From Spirochaetaceae bacterium (GTDB taxonomy: Bacteria > Spirochaetota > Spirochaetia > Treponematales > Breznakiellaceae), in contig JAIRPH010000066.1 of assembly GCA_031257135.1 (NCBI GenBank), positions 1-21,498 of the forward strand: DNA of 21,498 nucleotides. The letters run 5' to 3'. Of this stretch, positions 1-6,476 are shown one piece after another; the stretch's first letter is position 1, and each line of letters begins with the position of its first letter. The notes under the pieces are model-generated. The model searched no databases, was not told the DNA's origin, and saw only the letters and a program-made list of their open reading frames with translations. Both the position numbers and the translations under genes were made by a program.

Positions 1-29
1 CCCCCCCGCCCCCCCCCCCCCCCCCCCCC
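1..29. repeat. Poly-C tract
   Basis: Positions 1-7 are C, position 8 is G and 9-29 are an unbroken run of 21 C. Long G/C homopolymers are rare by chance and mutate by slippage; in other treponemes poly-G tracts are known phase-variation switches. Here no gene in the window lies in a position to be switched by it: the nearest gene is 420 bp away and ends towards it. It could belong to a gene to the left, or mark an assembly or contig edge, since homopolymers are also where assemblies break. Confidence 0.85.
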
Positions 30-449
30 AAAGACACTATTTCTTGCCAAATATTCATATTTAAAAATATACTGCAAACAAATAGAAAAAACAAGTTTTT
101 ACTATAATTTTTGAAATAATTTTTGCTACTTCTAAGTATGTTATTAAAATTTCGTCTTAATAGCGAATATGAGATCAAGACAGCGGACATTGAGCTTGCC
201 GAATACCTGAACCCGCCTTGCCCGCCGAGCAGGTGTCTGACACCAAGCCTAGCATGACAATCCAATAGATGTATTATTAAATAACTACTGGTGAAAAATA
301 ACGCGTATTAACACTGGCGGTATTTCAGAATATGCTAGAGGTATAGATATACTGTGTGTTTAAGGCGTATTTCGGAATTCTTGACCGCCTGCGCGAGCTG
401 TATTGCGCGGCAACACCGCGAACGTCCGGGCTGACGCGATCTGGACTTG
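30..449. other. Intergenic stretch, no supported gene
   Basis: Positions 30-180 are strongly AT-rich, while the stretch from about 370 on is GC-rich like the coding DNA of the window. Two short open frames exist, 138-257 (39 codons) and 356-463 (35 codons from a GTG), neither with a convincing Shine-Dalgarno sequence or a recognisable product. A perfect dyad lies at 232-244. The GC-rich part downstream of the phosphatase gene can form a small hairpin (CGCGG and CCGCG arms around 407-421) but has no T-run. I see no gene, RNA or mobile element here. Confidence 0.5.
232..244. repeat. Perfect 13-bp palindrome, REP-like
   Basis: The arms GGTGTC and GACACC flank a single T. Palindromes of this kind occur as dispersed intergenic repeats in many bacterial genomes. 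There is only one copy in this window, so its repeat nature cannot be shown here. Confidence 0.4.
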
Positions 450-1121
450 CTATAAGGTTTTGATGAAATTCAGCAGTTCCTCCGGCGTGTCGATAATGCG
501 GTCTGCTCCGGCTTTTTCCAGTACCTGCCGCGGACGGAATCCCCAGCTTACCCCGACGGCGTGACAGTTCGAGTTATGAGCGGTTTCTACATCAATCTCC
601 GAGTCTCCTCCGAGGATAGTTTCTTTAGGAGTGCCGTCCAGCTCAACGAGTATGTCCCAAATAACGCTTGGGTCTGGTTTTCGAGGAGTCCCCGGCTGAT
701 CTCCCCGGATGCGGTCGAAAGAGCCAAGCGGGAACAGTCCCTGCATCACCAGCCGAGCCACCGGATCAGGCTTATTGGTCACCACTGCGGTTTTGATTTT
801 TTTCCGCTTCAGTTCCGCCACGGCTTCGAGCATCCCCGGATAGGGCTTGGAGTAAGCCAGCGGACTTTCCGCGTAAAACTGCGCCGCATCCTGAGCGACC
901 GCTTCGGCAAGCTCCTCCGCGCCGGGTTTGCGCTGTTCCTCAAGGGGAAGCGCGAGAAAAGCCAGCCGCTTAATGCCCCAGCCGACTATCTGCGTGTATT
1001 CCGAAGGGATAAGAGGCGGAAAACTATGCCGGGCAAGGGCTTTGTTCATAGAAGCGGCAATATCCGCAATAGTATCGACTAAGGTTCCATCAAGATCAAA
1101 AATGAGGGATTTGAATTTCAT
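450..1121 (-). CDS. gph: HAD-superfamily phosphatase, phosphoglycolate phosphatase-like
   Basis: This is a soluble HAD hydrolase of 223 residues, the usual size for Gph/PGMB-type phosphatases that remove phosphate from 2-phosphoglycolate or similar small substrates. Visible motifs are motif I DLDGT near the N terminus (nucleophile Asp9, acid/base Asp11), motif II VVTNK, motif III RKPDP and motif IV GGDSEID with the Mg-binding acidic residues. The open frame extends to 1157, but the ATG at 1121 places motif I at residues 9-13 as in the family and is preferred. A TATACT box ends 7 nt before this ATG with TTGCCC 17 bp further upstream, and there is no Shine-Dalgarno, so the message may be leaderless. 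It lies downstream of the broken chemoreceptor and is separated from it by a hairpin. Family membership is clear; the substrate is inferred. Confidence 0.88.
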   Translation of the reverse strand: MKFKSLIFDLDGTLVDTIADIAASMNKALARHSFPPLIPSEYTQIVGWGIKRLAFLALPLEEQRKPGAEELAEAVAQDAAQFYAESPLAYSKPYPGMLEAVAELKRKKIKTAVVTNKPDPVARLVMQGLFPLGSFDRIRGDQPGTPRKPDPSVIWDILVELDGTPKETILGGDSEIDVETAHNSNCHAVGVSWGFRPRQVLEKAGADRIIDTPEELLNFIKTL

Positions 1122-1128
1122 CGATATA

Positions 1129-1157
1129 AGTATACTTCTTTTTCTTAGCGTGGGCAA
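1129..1157 (-). promoter_or_regulatory. Candidate promoter for the HAD phosphatase
   Basis: On the minus strand TTGCCC (1152-1157) lies 17 bp before TATACT (1129-1134). Transcription starting about 7 nt after the -10 box would begin at or next to the ATG at 1121, which would give a leaderless message. This fits the absence of a ribosome binding site. Confidence 0.5.
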
Positions 1158-1160
1158 GCC

Positions 1161-1179
1161 TCAGTCCGGGGCGGACTGA
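1161..1179. terminator. Hairpin between chemoreceptor remnant and phosphatase gene
   Basis: An 8-bp perfect stem (arms TCAGTCCG and CGGACTGA) closes a GGG loop, 17 bases past the chemoreceptor stop codon. It could end or stabilise that transcript. No T-run follows on either strand, so an intrinsic terminator is not proven. Confidence 0.4.
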
Positions 1180-1195
1180 CTCAGCGGGTAGAGGG

Positions 1196-2398
1196 TTATT
1201 CTTCTACGATAAACCGGCCTATTTCGGACGCCATCATATCGATGCGCTGTTTGTTTTCATCGCTGATATGAGTCGCCTCTTTGACGGTACGGTTGATTTG
1301 ATCCGCGCCTCCGGCTATTTCCCGCATACCCGTCATAATTTCGGCGGCGATCATTTCGAGCTGTTTGCTTTCATTGAAGACATTCCGGCTTCCCGCGCGC
1401 ATATCTGCGGCATCCTGCTTGATAGTTTCAGTTATATCCTTGAGATTCTTGACATATTCAAGAATCCGCTGACTCCCGGCGCCTTGTTCTTTCATAGCAA
1501 TCTGTACCTGTTCTTCTTCCGCCGCCAGAATGGTCACCCTTTGCTCGATGGCTTCAAACCGGCGGATAACCGCATCGGTCGAGGCGGCTATGGCGTCAAT
1601 CAAGGTCTTAATTTTTTTAAGGACCCTTCCAATTATGGTTGACTGTTCAGCGGAAGATTCAGCTAGTTTCCTGATTTCCTCAGCAACCACCGCAAAGCCT
1701 TTCCCGGATTCTCCTGCATGAGCCGCTTCAATCGCGGCGTTCATGGAAAGCAGATTCGTCTGACCTGCAATGCTTTCCATAACCGCGGTAATTTCGAGAA
1801 GCCCTTCGGATTCTTTGGCAATCTCTTGAATGTTTGCGGATACTTCCTGCAAACCGGTTCGCCCCGCATCCGAAGCCTGAGCGAGATTGGCGACGTTTTC
1901 CCCATTTTTGACCAGCCGTTGAGTTACCAACGCAATATTGGCAAGCATCTTTTCAATCGCCGCCGCTGAGTTGCCTATATCTGCGGTCTGGGTTTCAATA
2001 TGTTCATTGAGCCGTTCAATGCGGGCTATAATTTCCTGCATGGCTTGATTGCTTGCGCCGATGCCTGCGGACTGTTTATCGGTTTGGGTTATTACTTGTT
2101 TGATTCGGAGGGTAATTCCCATAACCGTATCGGCGGCTTCGGTCATGCTGGCGGCTAGTTTCCCGCCGATCTGGGACAGCGCGAGGGACTGGTTTTTGAT
2201 GACAATCACCAAATACATAATTCTATCCAAAGTAGCGTCAAAATACCGCACGATAATGCCGACTTCATTAGCGGCGTGTATATTAAGCCGTTTTGTAAGG
2301 TCTCCCTCCCGTTCTGATATGTCTTTTATCATCATACCGACTTGGCGGATTCGTTTGTTTACCGAGTTATAGTTGAAAATAGTCTTCGCTGTCGTCAA
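1196..2398 (-). CDS. Methyl-accepting chemotaxis protein, HAMP and signalling part (frame-disrupted)
   Basis: This frame carries the cytoplasmic part of a chemoreceptor. A HAMP-like segment at about residues 13-63 includes GDLTKRL and NEVG. A long methylation/signalling coiled coil follows, with the highly conserved hairpin tip near residues 215-250 (NAAIEAAHAGE, GFAVVAEEIRKLAE), which docks CheA and CheW. The first possible start is a TTG at 2398 with no clear ribosome binding site. The upstream frame (2367-2777) holds the matching N-terminal membrane anchor and periplasmic segment, and the two overlap by 32 nt. A normal receptor has a second membrane helix just before HAMP; none is encoded in either frame at the junction. 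It is therefore probably the 3' part of a pseudogene, though a soluble receptor started at TTG cannot be excluded. Confidence 0.75.
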   Translation of the reverse strand: MTTAKTIFNYNSVNKRIRQVGMMIKDISEREGDLTKRLNIHAANEVGIIVRYFDATLDRIMYLVIVIKNQSLALSQIGGKLAASMTEAADTVMGITLRIKQVITQTDKQSAGIGASNQAMQEIIARIERLNEHIETQTADIGNSAAAIEKMLANIALVTQRLVKNGENVANLAQASDAGRTGLQEVSANIQEIAKESEGLLEITAVMESIAGQTNLLSMNAAIEAAHAGESGKGFAVVAEEIRKLAESSAEQSTIIGRVLKKIKTLIDAIAASTDAVIRRFEAIEQRVTILAAEEEQVQIAMKEQGAGSQRILEYVKNLKDITETIKQDAADMRAGSRNVFNESKQLEMIAAEIMTGMREIAGGADQINRTVKEATHISDENKQRIDMMASEIGRFIVEE

Positions 2399-2777
2399 AA
2401 AGAGGCTTTTTATCGCCCCCTGCCCGTACCGATATAATTTCAGCCTTCAGCTCTGTCCAGCGGGACTCAACCTGAGACATACTGTCAAGAAAGGCGGCAT
2501 CCGGCAAGACCGTCAGGTTATTCGGTCCCCTGCCGGTACGCAACTCCTGAACAATCCCATCCAGATTGCTTAATATGGCGTCGTCCGGTATATTAGACAA
2601 TTCTTTTTTGATCAAACGCTGAGTACCGCCCCGGACTATGCCTGCATAGTTTATCACTCTGGCGGTTCCCTGTATTGCTTTAATGTTGCTAATTAAGTAG
2701 TAGTTGATGCCCAAAAAGATAATCGATAGAACGCTCAAAATAACAACCAGTTGATACCGGACTAAAGATTTTTTCAT
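2367..2777 (-). pseudogene. Methyl-accepting chemotaxis protein, N-terminal part
   Basis: The ATG at 2777, with GGCAGG about 9 nt upstream, starts a 136-residue frame: a basic N terminus, one hydrophobic helix (about residues 9-30) and a periplasmic segment predicted to be helical. The segment contains a RGGTQRL stretch of the kind seen in four-helix-bundle, NIT/PilJ-like sensor domains. The frame stops at 2367 after DDSEDYFQL, where a complete receptor would go on to a second membrane helix and HAMP. HAMP does follow, but in another frame (1196-2398), and the helix is absent. The simplest explanation is an out-of-frame deletion. Transcription may come from the tRNA-Pro promoter, since the tRNA ends only 57 nt upstream. 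Confidence 0.7.
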
Positions 2778-2834
2778 ACTGTCAACCTGCCTTATTATCT
2801 TTTGAGCGTACCAGAAACAAGCGTGATTTTTTAG

Positions 2835-2909
2835 TCGGGCAACCCGGATTTGAACCGGGGACCCCAAGTCCCCCAGACTTGTACGCTAAACCAACTGCGC
2901 TATTGCCCG
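2835..2909 (-). tRNA. tRNA-Pro (anticodon GGG)
   Basis: The minus strand folds into a complete cloverleaf. The acceptor arms CGGGCAA and TTGCCCG pair perfectly. The D stem is GCGC/GCGT and the anticodon stem CAAGT/ACTTG, with the 7-base loop CTGGGGG giving anticodon GGG and G37. The T stem is CCCGG/CCGGG with loop TTCAAAT. The C1-G72 pair with A73 is the known identity signature of bacterial proline tRNAs. The CCA end is not encoded. It would read CCC and CCU codons. Confidence 0.95.
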
Positions 2910-2928
2910 GCTAAAAAATCTACTTAAA

Positions 2929-2957
2929 AGTATACTAAAACGTCTAAAAATCGTCAA
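2929..2957 (-). promoter_or_regulatory. Sigma70-type promoter of tRNA-Pro
   Basis: On the minus strand TTGACG (2952-2957) and TATACT (2929-2934) are separated by exactly 17 bp. A start about 7 nt downstream would leave a leader of about a dozen bases before the tRNA 5' end at 2909. Read-through could also express the chemoreceptor remnant. Confidence 0.75.
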
Positions 2958-2964
2958 GATGTTT

Positions 2965-3837
2965 TCAAAAAGAATTACGCAAAACCTCGCTATTCAGAAC
3001 AATAGCTACCTTGCCCTCTCGGAGGAGCCGGCGGTTGCTCTCGGAGGAGAGAATAAGGAGCGCGTCTTCCCGGTCTATGATAGGGTCCGTAGGGCGGATA
3101 CCGAATACGCCCCGGGCGATAATCCGCAGAGGATTATCCCCAACCAGAGTTTTGATCCCTTCGTCAAGCCCCGAGGGAGTCGCCTGAAATATACTTTCAG
3201 GACCTGTATACCGTACCATCGTTTGAACGATTGCCGGGTCCATCATGTTCCGTTCATATATCAAATTCATGTCCGTATCCCAAATTTTAGGGAAGATGCA
3301 GGGCTGGGCATAGTCCGAAACGCTTCGTCCATGAATAGGCAAAGATTCGTAAGCAAGAATAATTATCCCCGTATAGGAAGCTACCGGCGCGGGAAGCAGT
3401 ACCCGCAGAGTGTCCTGAGGGCGGGTGTGGCGCAATAAAGACGCGCTCAGTCTGTCAAGATTCACCGTATACTGAGCGGACATAACCGTTAAATCGGTAG
3501 ATAAGGTCGGCGGAATCTTCTGAGCCGCAAGGCTAATCGCGTCAGTCCTGAGCAGAGAAAATTCGCCCCGGTTAAGCATATCTCCGAGGGTGCTGGAGGA
3601 GTCAACCGGCAGAGATAAAAGATAAGGCCGCACCAAATGAGGATATTCGTCGGAAATGATCTCTTCCGCATGAATCCTGCCGGTAGGCAATCGGATTCCT
3701 ACCGAGGCAAGTTTAATCGTTACTGACGCGCTGATTTCCATGTGTCTCCATTCGACGGCTCCAGCTATATCGACCTTGGTCTGTCCGGTCAACGGGAAAA
3801 GCGTACAAAACAAAAAAAACGGAACAAAGTATTTCAT
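2965..3837 (-). CDS. Exported protein of unknown function
   Basis: This 290-residue protein starts with a typical signal peptide (MKYFVPFFLFCTLFPLTGQ) with no lipobox cysteine, so it is probably released into the periplasm or associated with the outer membrane. The mature part has no membrane helix and looks mainly beta with some helices; I do not recognise a family. It is the last gene of the five-gene minus-strand operon. Its ATG lies 6 nt after the lytic transglycosylase stop codon and has no clear Shine-Dalgarno, which suggests translational coupling. The context points to a cell-envelope role. Nothing in the sequence supports an enzymatic activity. Confidence 0.75.
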   Translation of the reverse strand: MKYFVPFFLFCTLFPLTGQTKVDIAGAVEWRHMEISASVTIKLASVGIRLPTGRIHAEEIISDEYPHLVRPYLLSLPVDSSSTLGDMLNRGEFSLLRTDAISLAAQKIPPTLSTDLTVMSAQYTVNLDRLSASLLRHTRPQDTLRVLLPAPVASYTGIIILAYESLPIHGRSVSDYAQPCIFPKIWDTDMNLIYERNMMDPAIVQTMVRYTGPESIFQATPSGLDEGIKTLVGDNPLRIIARGVFGIRPTDPIIDREDALLILSSESNRRLLREGKVAIVLNSEVLRNSF

Positions 3838-3843
3838 AGTTTT

Positions 3844-5364
3844 TTATCGGAGTTTTAACTGCCTTCCCTCACGCAGTATATCGTCTAATCTCATGTTATT
3901 GAGCTTCGCGAGGGCTTCTGGAGTGGTCTTGTAGATTTTGGCTATGGACCACAAGGTTTCTCCCCGCTTGACCGTATGGGCCGATGCAGTCTGCGTCGCG
4001 GCGGACCGCTGAGACGGACGATAGGGTCCCACATCCTTATACGCGGGGATGAGTAGCCGCGTACCGATTTTAAGATACCGGGCTTGCACCCCGGGGTTGT
4101 TTCGGATAATCGTATCTACGCTGACGCCGAAATGCTGGGCGATCTCGGAAAGCGTATCCCCGGAAGCGACGGTATGAAAATAATACCGGATTAAGGGCAG
4201 GTCTTTCCGCTCCAATACGGCCGCCACCGCCGCCGCATCCGTTGACCGCACCTTGAGGTAATAATTTGGGTCTGGAGGCGTAACGTTATAGAGCAATTCC
4301 CGGTTTGCGCTTTTCAGTTCCCGTTTATCTATGCCCGCCTCGGATGCTAATACCTCTAAGTCCACCATTCTGCCGACTTTAATTCGGGTCCAGTCAGGGT
4401 CTTCGTGCCATACCGGTTCGATGCCGAAGTACCGGGGATTGGACATGATATACGAGATTGCCAGCAGTTTCGGCACATAATGAATAGTTTCGACAGCCAA
4501 ATGCTTCCGCTCCGACAAGAGCCAGTAATCCCTGATGCCGGTCTGCTGGATGGTTCGGCTCACTCTGCCGAGACCGGCGTTGTAAGCCGCCAATGCAAGG
4601 GTCCAATCGTTAAATTCCCGATAGTTTTCCTCAAGTTTAGCCAAAGCTCCCTTAGTAGACTTCCAGAAGTCCATACGTTCATCTATCCAATCGGTTACTT
4701 TTATATCGTACGGGGCGATGCTGTTCTTCATAAACTGCCACAGTCCAACCGCGCCGGACCTGCTTACCGCTGTGGGAAGATAGGCGGATTCAATTACCGG
4801 CAGATACATCAATTCTATAGGCAGGTTTCGGGTCTCTATTTCCTTACGGATGAAAGCGAAATACAGCGCGCCTCGGCGCATAATTGCCTCCAGCAGTTCG
4901 ATCCCTTTAGGGCTTGAATACCGGATGATGTACTCCTGAGTTAGGTCCCGGTCAACCCCCGGAATAGTCCCTTCCCGAACAGCCGCGGTTCGGCTTCTGA
5001 TCTGAGCGTTTAGGTGATCCGGCTGAGGGTACGGGGTTATCCGCAGAGGCCGAGCCGGAGACAGTACCGAGAGTTCCATAAGCCCGTCTAAATTTAGTTC
5101 AGGATACAGAGCCTCCTCATTGGAGGCGTCGGCGGGCTTTTCAAAAACCTCTTCTTCATAAAGCGCAGTGGATAATTCCGACAACAGTTCAACCGAAAGT
5201 TCCGGAACCGGCAAGGTTATCAGGAGGTCGTCCCGCTGTTCGGCGTGGATGCAGGATGCCAGACTAATAACCAAGGTGAAAAAACCCGCTTTTTTGCTCG
5301 GTTTTTTCTTAGGAAAAAACTTAAAAAAAATCACAATTTTTCTCCATAATAAATCCCCGCCCAT
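3844..5364 (-). CDS. Lytic murein transglycosylase with two LysM domains (MltD-like)
   Basis: This enzyme is expected to cleave peptidoglycan glycan strands by a non-hydrolytic transglycosylase reaction in the periplasm. The N terminus has a basic stretch and a hydrophobic signal segment ending near SCIHAEQ. A Slt-type catalytic domain spans about residues 150-320. It contains the motif PVIESAY with the likely catalytic Glu (about residue 192), GAVGLWQFM and ALAAYNAGLGRV, all diagnostic of the family. Two LysM peptidoglycan-binding modules follow, at about residues 396-440 (HTVASGDTLSEIA) and 462-506 (HTVKRGETLWSIA). The ATG at 5364 is preferred; a TTG two codons upstream (5370) is possible. 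The start lies inside the end of the TPR gene, so the two are likely translationally coupled. A free Cys occurs in the signal region, but a lipobox is not convincing. Confidence 0.9.
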   Translation of the reverse strand: MGGDLLWRKIVIFFKFFPKKKPSKKAGFFTLVISLASCIHAEQRDDLLITLPVPELSVELLSELSTALYEEEVFEKPADASNEEALYPELNLDGLMELSVLSPARPLRITPYPQPDHLNAQIRSRTAAVREGTIPGVDRDLTQEYIIRYSSPKGIELLEAIMRRGALYFAFIRKEIETRNLPIELMYLPVIESAYLPTAVSRSGAVGLWQFMKNSIAPYDIKVTDWIDERMDFWKSTKGALAKLEENYREFNDWTLALAAYNAGLGRVSRTIQQTGIRDYWLLSERKHLAVETIHYVPKLLAISYIMSNPRYFGIEPVWHEDPDWTRIKVGRMVDLEVLASEAGIDKRELKSANRELLYNVTPPDPNYYLKVRSTDAAAVAAVLERKDLPLIRYYFHTVASGDTLSEIAQHFGVSVDTIIRNNPGVQARYLKIGTRLLIPAYKDVGPYRPSQRSAATQTASAHTVKRGETLWSIAKIYKTTPEALAKLNNMRLDDILREGRQLKLR

Positions 5365-6470
5365 TCCCAACGGCCGTGGATTTTAGGGTCTAACGGAAAA
5401 TATACTTTCCTAAAATAAAGATACCATGTTGTAATATATTGGTCCCAGCCGGTAGTCTGAAGATAGGCTTCGGCGGCGTTGGACCCGGCGTCAAGGGTAT
5501 CGGCGTAGCGGATGCGTCCTCTGCTCATAAACGCGGAAAGGCTGAATTCAGCCATGCCTGAATCGTCCGTATCCTGCGCCCAAGAGCGGGCGAAAAAATT
5601 CACCTTCGCCTGATACTGCCGCAGTTTCGCGCTGTTTTCTGCGTCAATAGCTTCTTTGATCGCCGCGACCAGCGCGTCGAGGGTTTCAAAGGTCCAGTCT
5701 TTCGGGGAATTGTTAAAATCAACGAGCTGTTTGGCGTGATAATCCGCGTCGGGAAACCCCGGAACTCCGGTCTTGCCGATATACGGACGATACTGCGTAT
5801 AAGCCTGAATCGCCTCGTTCCATTCGCCGATCCCTTCATAGGCGTAGGCTAACTTGAAATAGGCTTCTCCCAAGTCTATTTTATCGGAAAACCGGGCAAT
5901 CAATTCCTTATAATACAGGACTTGCAGTTCAGGATTATCGGTCCTGCTGATGAGATGCTGGAGGCAGTCAAGGTGAATCGGCTGTCCCCGGACCATTAAA
6001 TCAGGATAGTTATTGATAATCCTATTGAAATAGAGAACGGCCACATCTTCCGCGTTGATGTCCTTATAAGCGTAGGCGGTCATGTGAAGATAATACGCGT
6101 TATAGGGATCGTCAGGATACCGGCTGATTTGAGCGGTAAGAAAATTGATTAGCTTATGATATTCCTTCAAGCGGGCGTATCTGCCTGCAATTTCCCGGAC
6201 TACCGCGAATCTAGTTTCTCCCGGTTCGGTTTCTTTTGCCAGCAACAGGAACAACTGGGCAAAGGCTTCCCGGTCCGTTTTAGAGCCGGTTATGTAATAC
6301 GGGTCGATGCCTTGGTTCCGGTTAAACGCCGTTGCAACGAGGCGTTCCGTTATTTGGTTACATCCTAAGGTCAGCATAATAAAAACCCATACCGTCAAAT
6401 ACCGCTGTATGACGGTAAGCCTATATTTGAAAAATCGGAAAAAATCTATTTGAAAATTATCTTTTTTCAT
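5331..6470 (-). CDS. TPR-repeat lipoprotein
   Basis: This 379-residue protein has an unusually long basic/aromatic N-terminal region, then a hydrophobic segment ending in the lipobox-like LTLGC (Cys at residue 37), so it is probably an inner- or outer-membrane lipoprotein. Tetratricopeptide-like helical pairs follow, such as AYKDINAEDVAVLYFNRI with NNYP, and AYEGIGEWNEAIQAYTQY. TPR proteins act as scaffolds for protein partners. The ATG lies 6 nt after the permease stop codon and the 3' end overlaps the transglycosylase start by 34 nt, so it is cotranscribed with both. A role in bringing the ABC complex and the peptidoglycan enzyme together is an inference from this position. No catalytic motif is visible. 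Confidence 0.8.
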   Translation of the reverse strand: MKKDNFQIDFFRFFKYRLTVIQRYLTVWVFIMLTLGCNQITERLVATAFNRNQGIDPYYITGSKTDREAFAQLFLLLAKETEPGETRFAVVREIAGRYARLKEYHKLINFLTAQISRYPDDPYNAYYLHMTAYAYKDINAEDVAVLYFNRIINNYPDLMVRGQPIHLDCLQHLISRTDNPELQVLYYKELIARFSDKIDLGEAYFKLAYAYEGIGEWNEAIQAYTQYRPYIGKTGVPGFPDADYHAKQLVDFNNSPKDWTFETLDALVAAIKEAIDAENSAKLRQYQAKVNFFARSWAQDTDDSGMAEFSLSAFMSRGRIRYADTLDAGSNAAEAYLQTTGWDQYITTWYLYFRKVYFPLDPKIHGRWEWAGIYYGEKL

Positions 6471-6476
6471 AATAAG

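Noticed and set aside
138..257. A 39-codon open frame near the left edge
   Set aside because: No ribosome binding site, no recognisable product, and a palindromic repeat-like element lies inside it.
356..463. A 35-codon open frame from a GTG
   Set aside because: It overlaps the end of the phosphatase gene on the other strand and has no translation signal. The GC-rich composition alone does not make it a gene.
2367..2398. Programmed ribosomal frameshift joining the chemoreceptor halves
   Set aside because: A run of five T exists, but there is no convincing slippery heptamer with a downstream structure. A simple shift would still leave the receptor without a second membrane helix.
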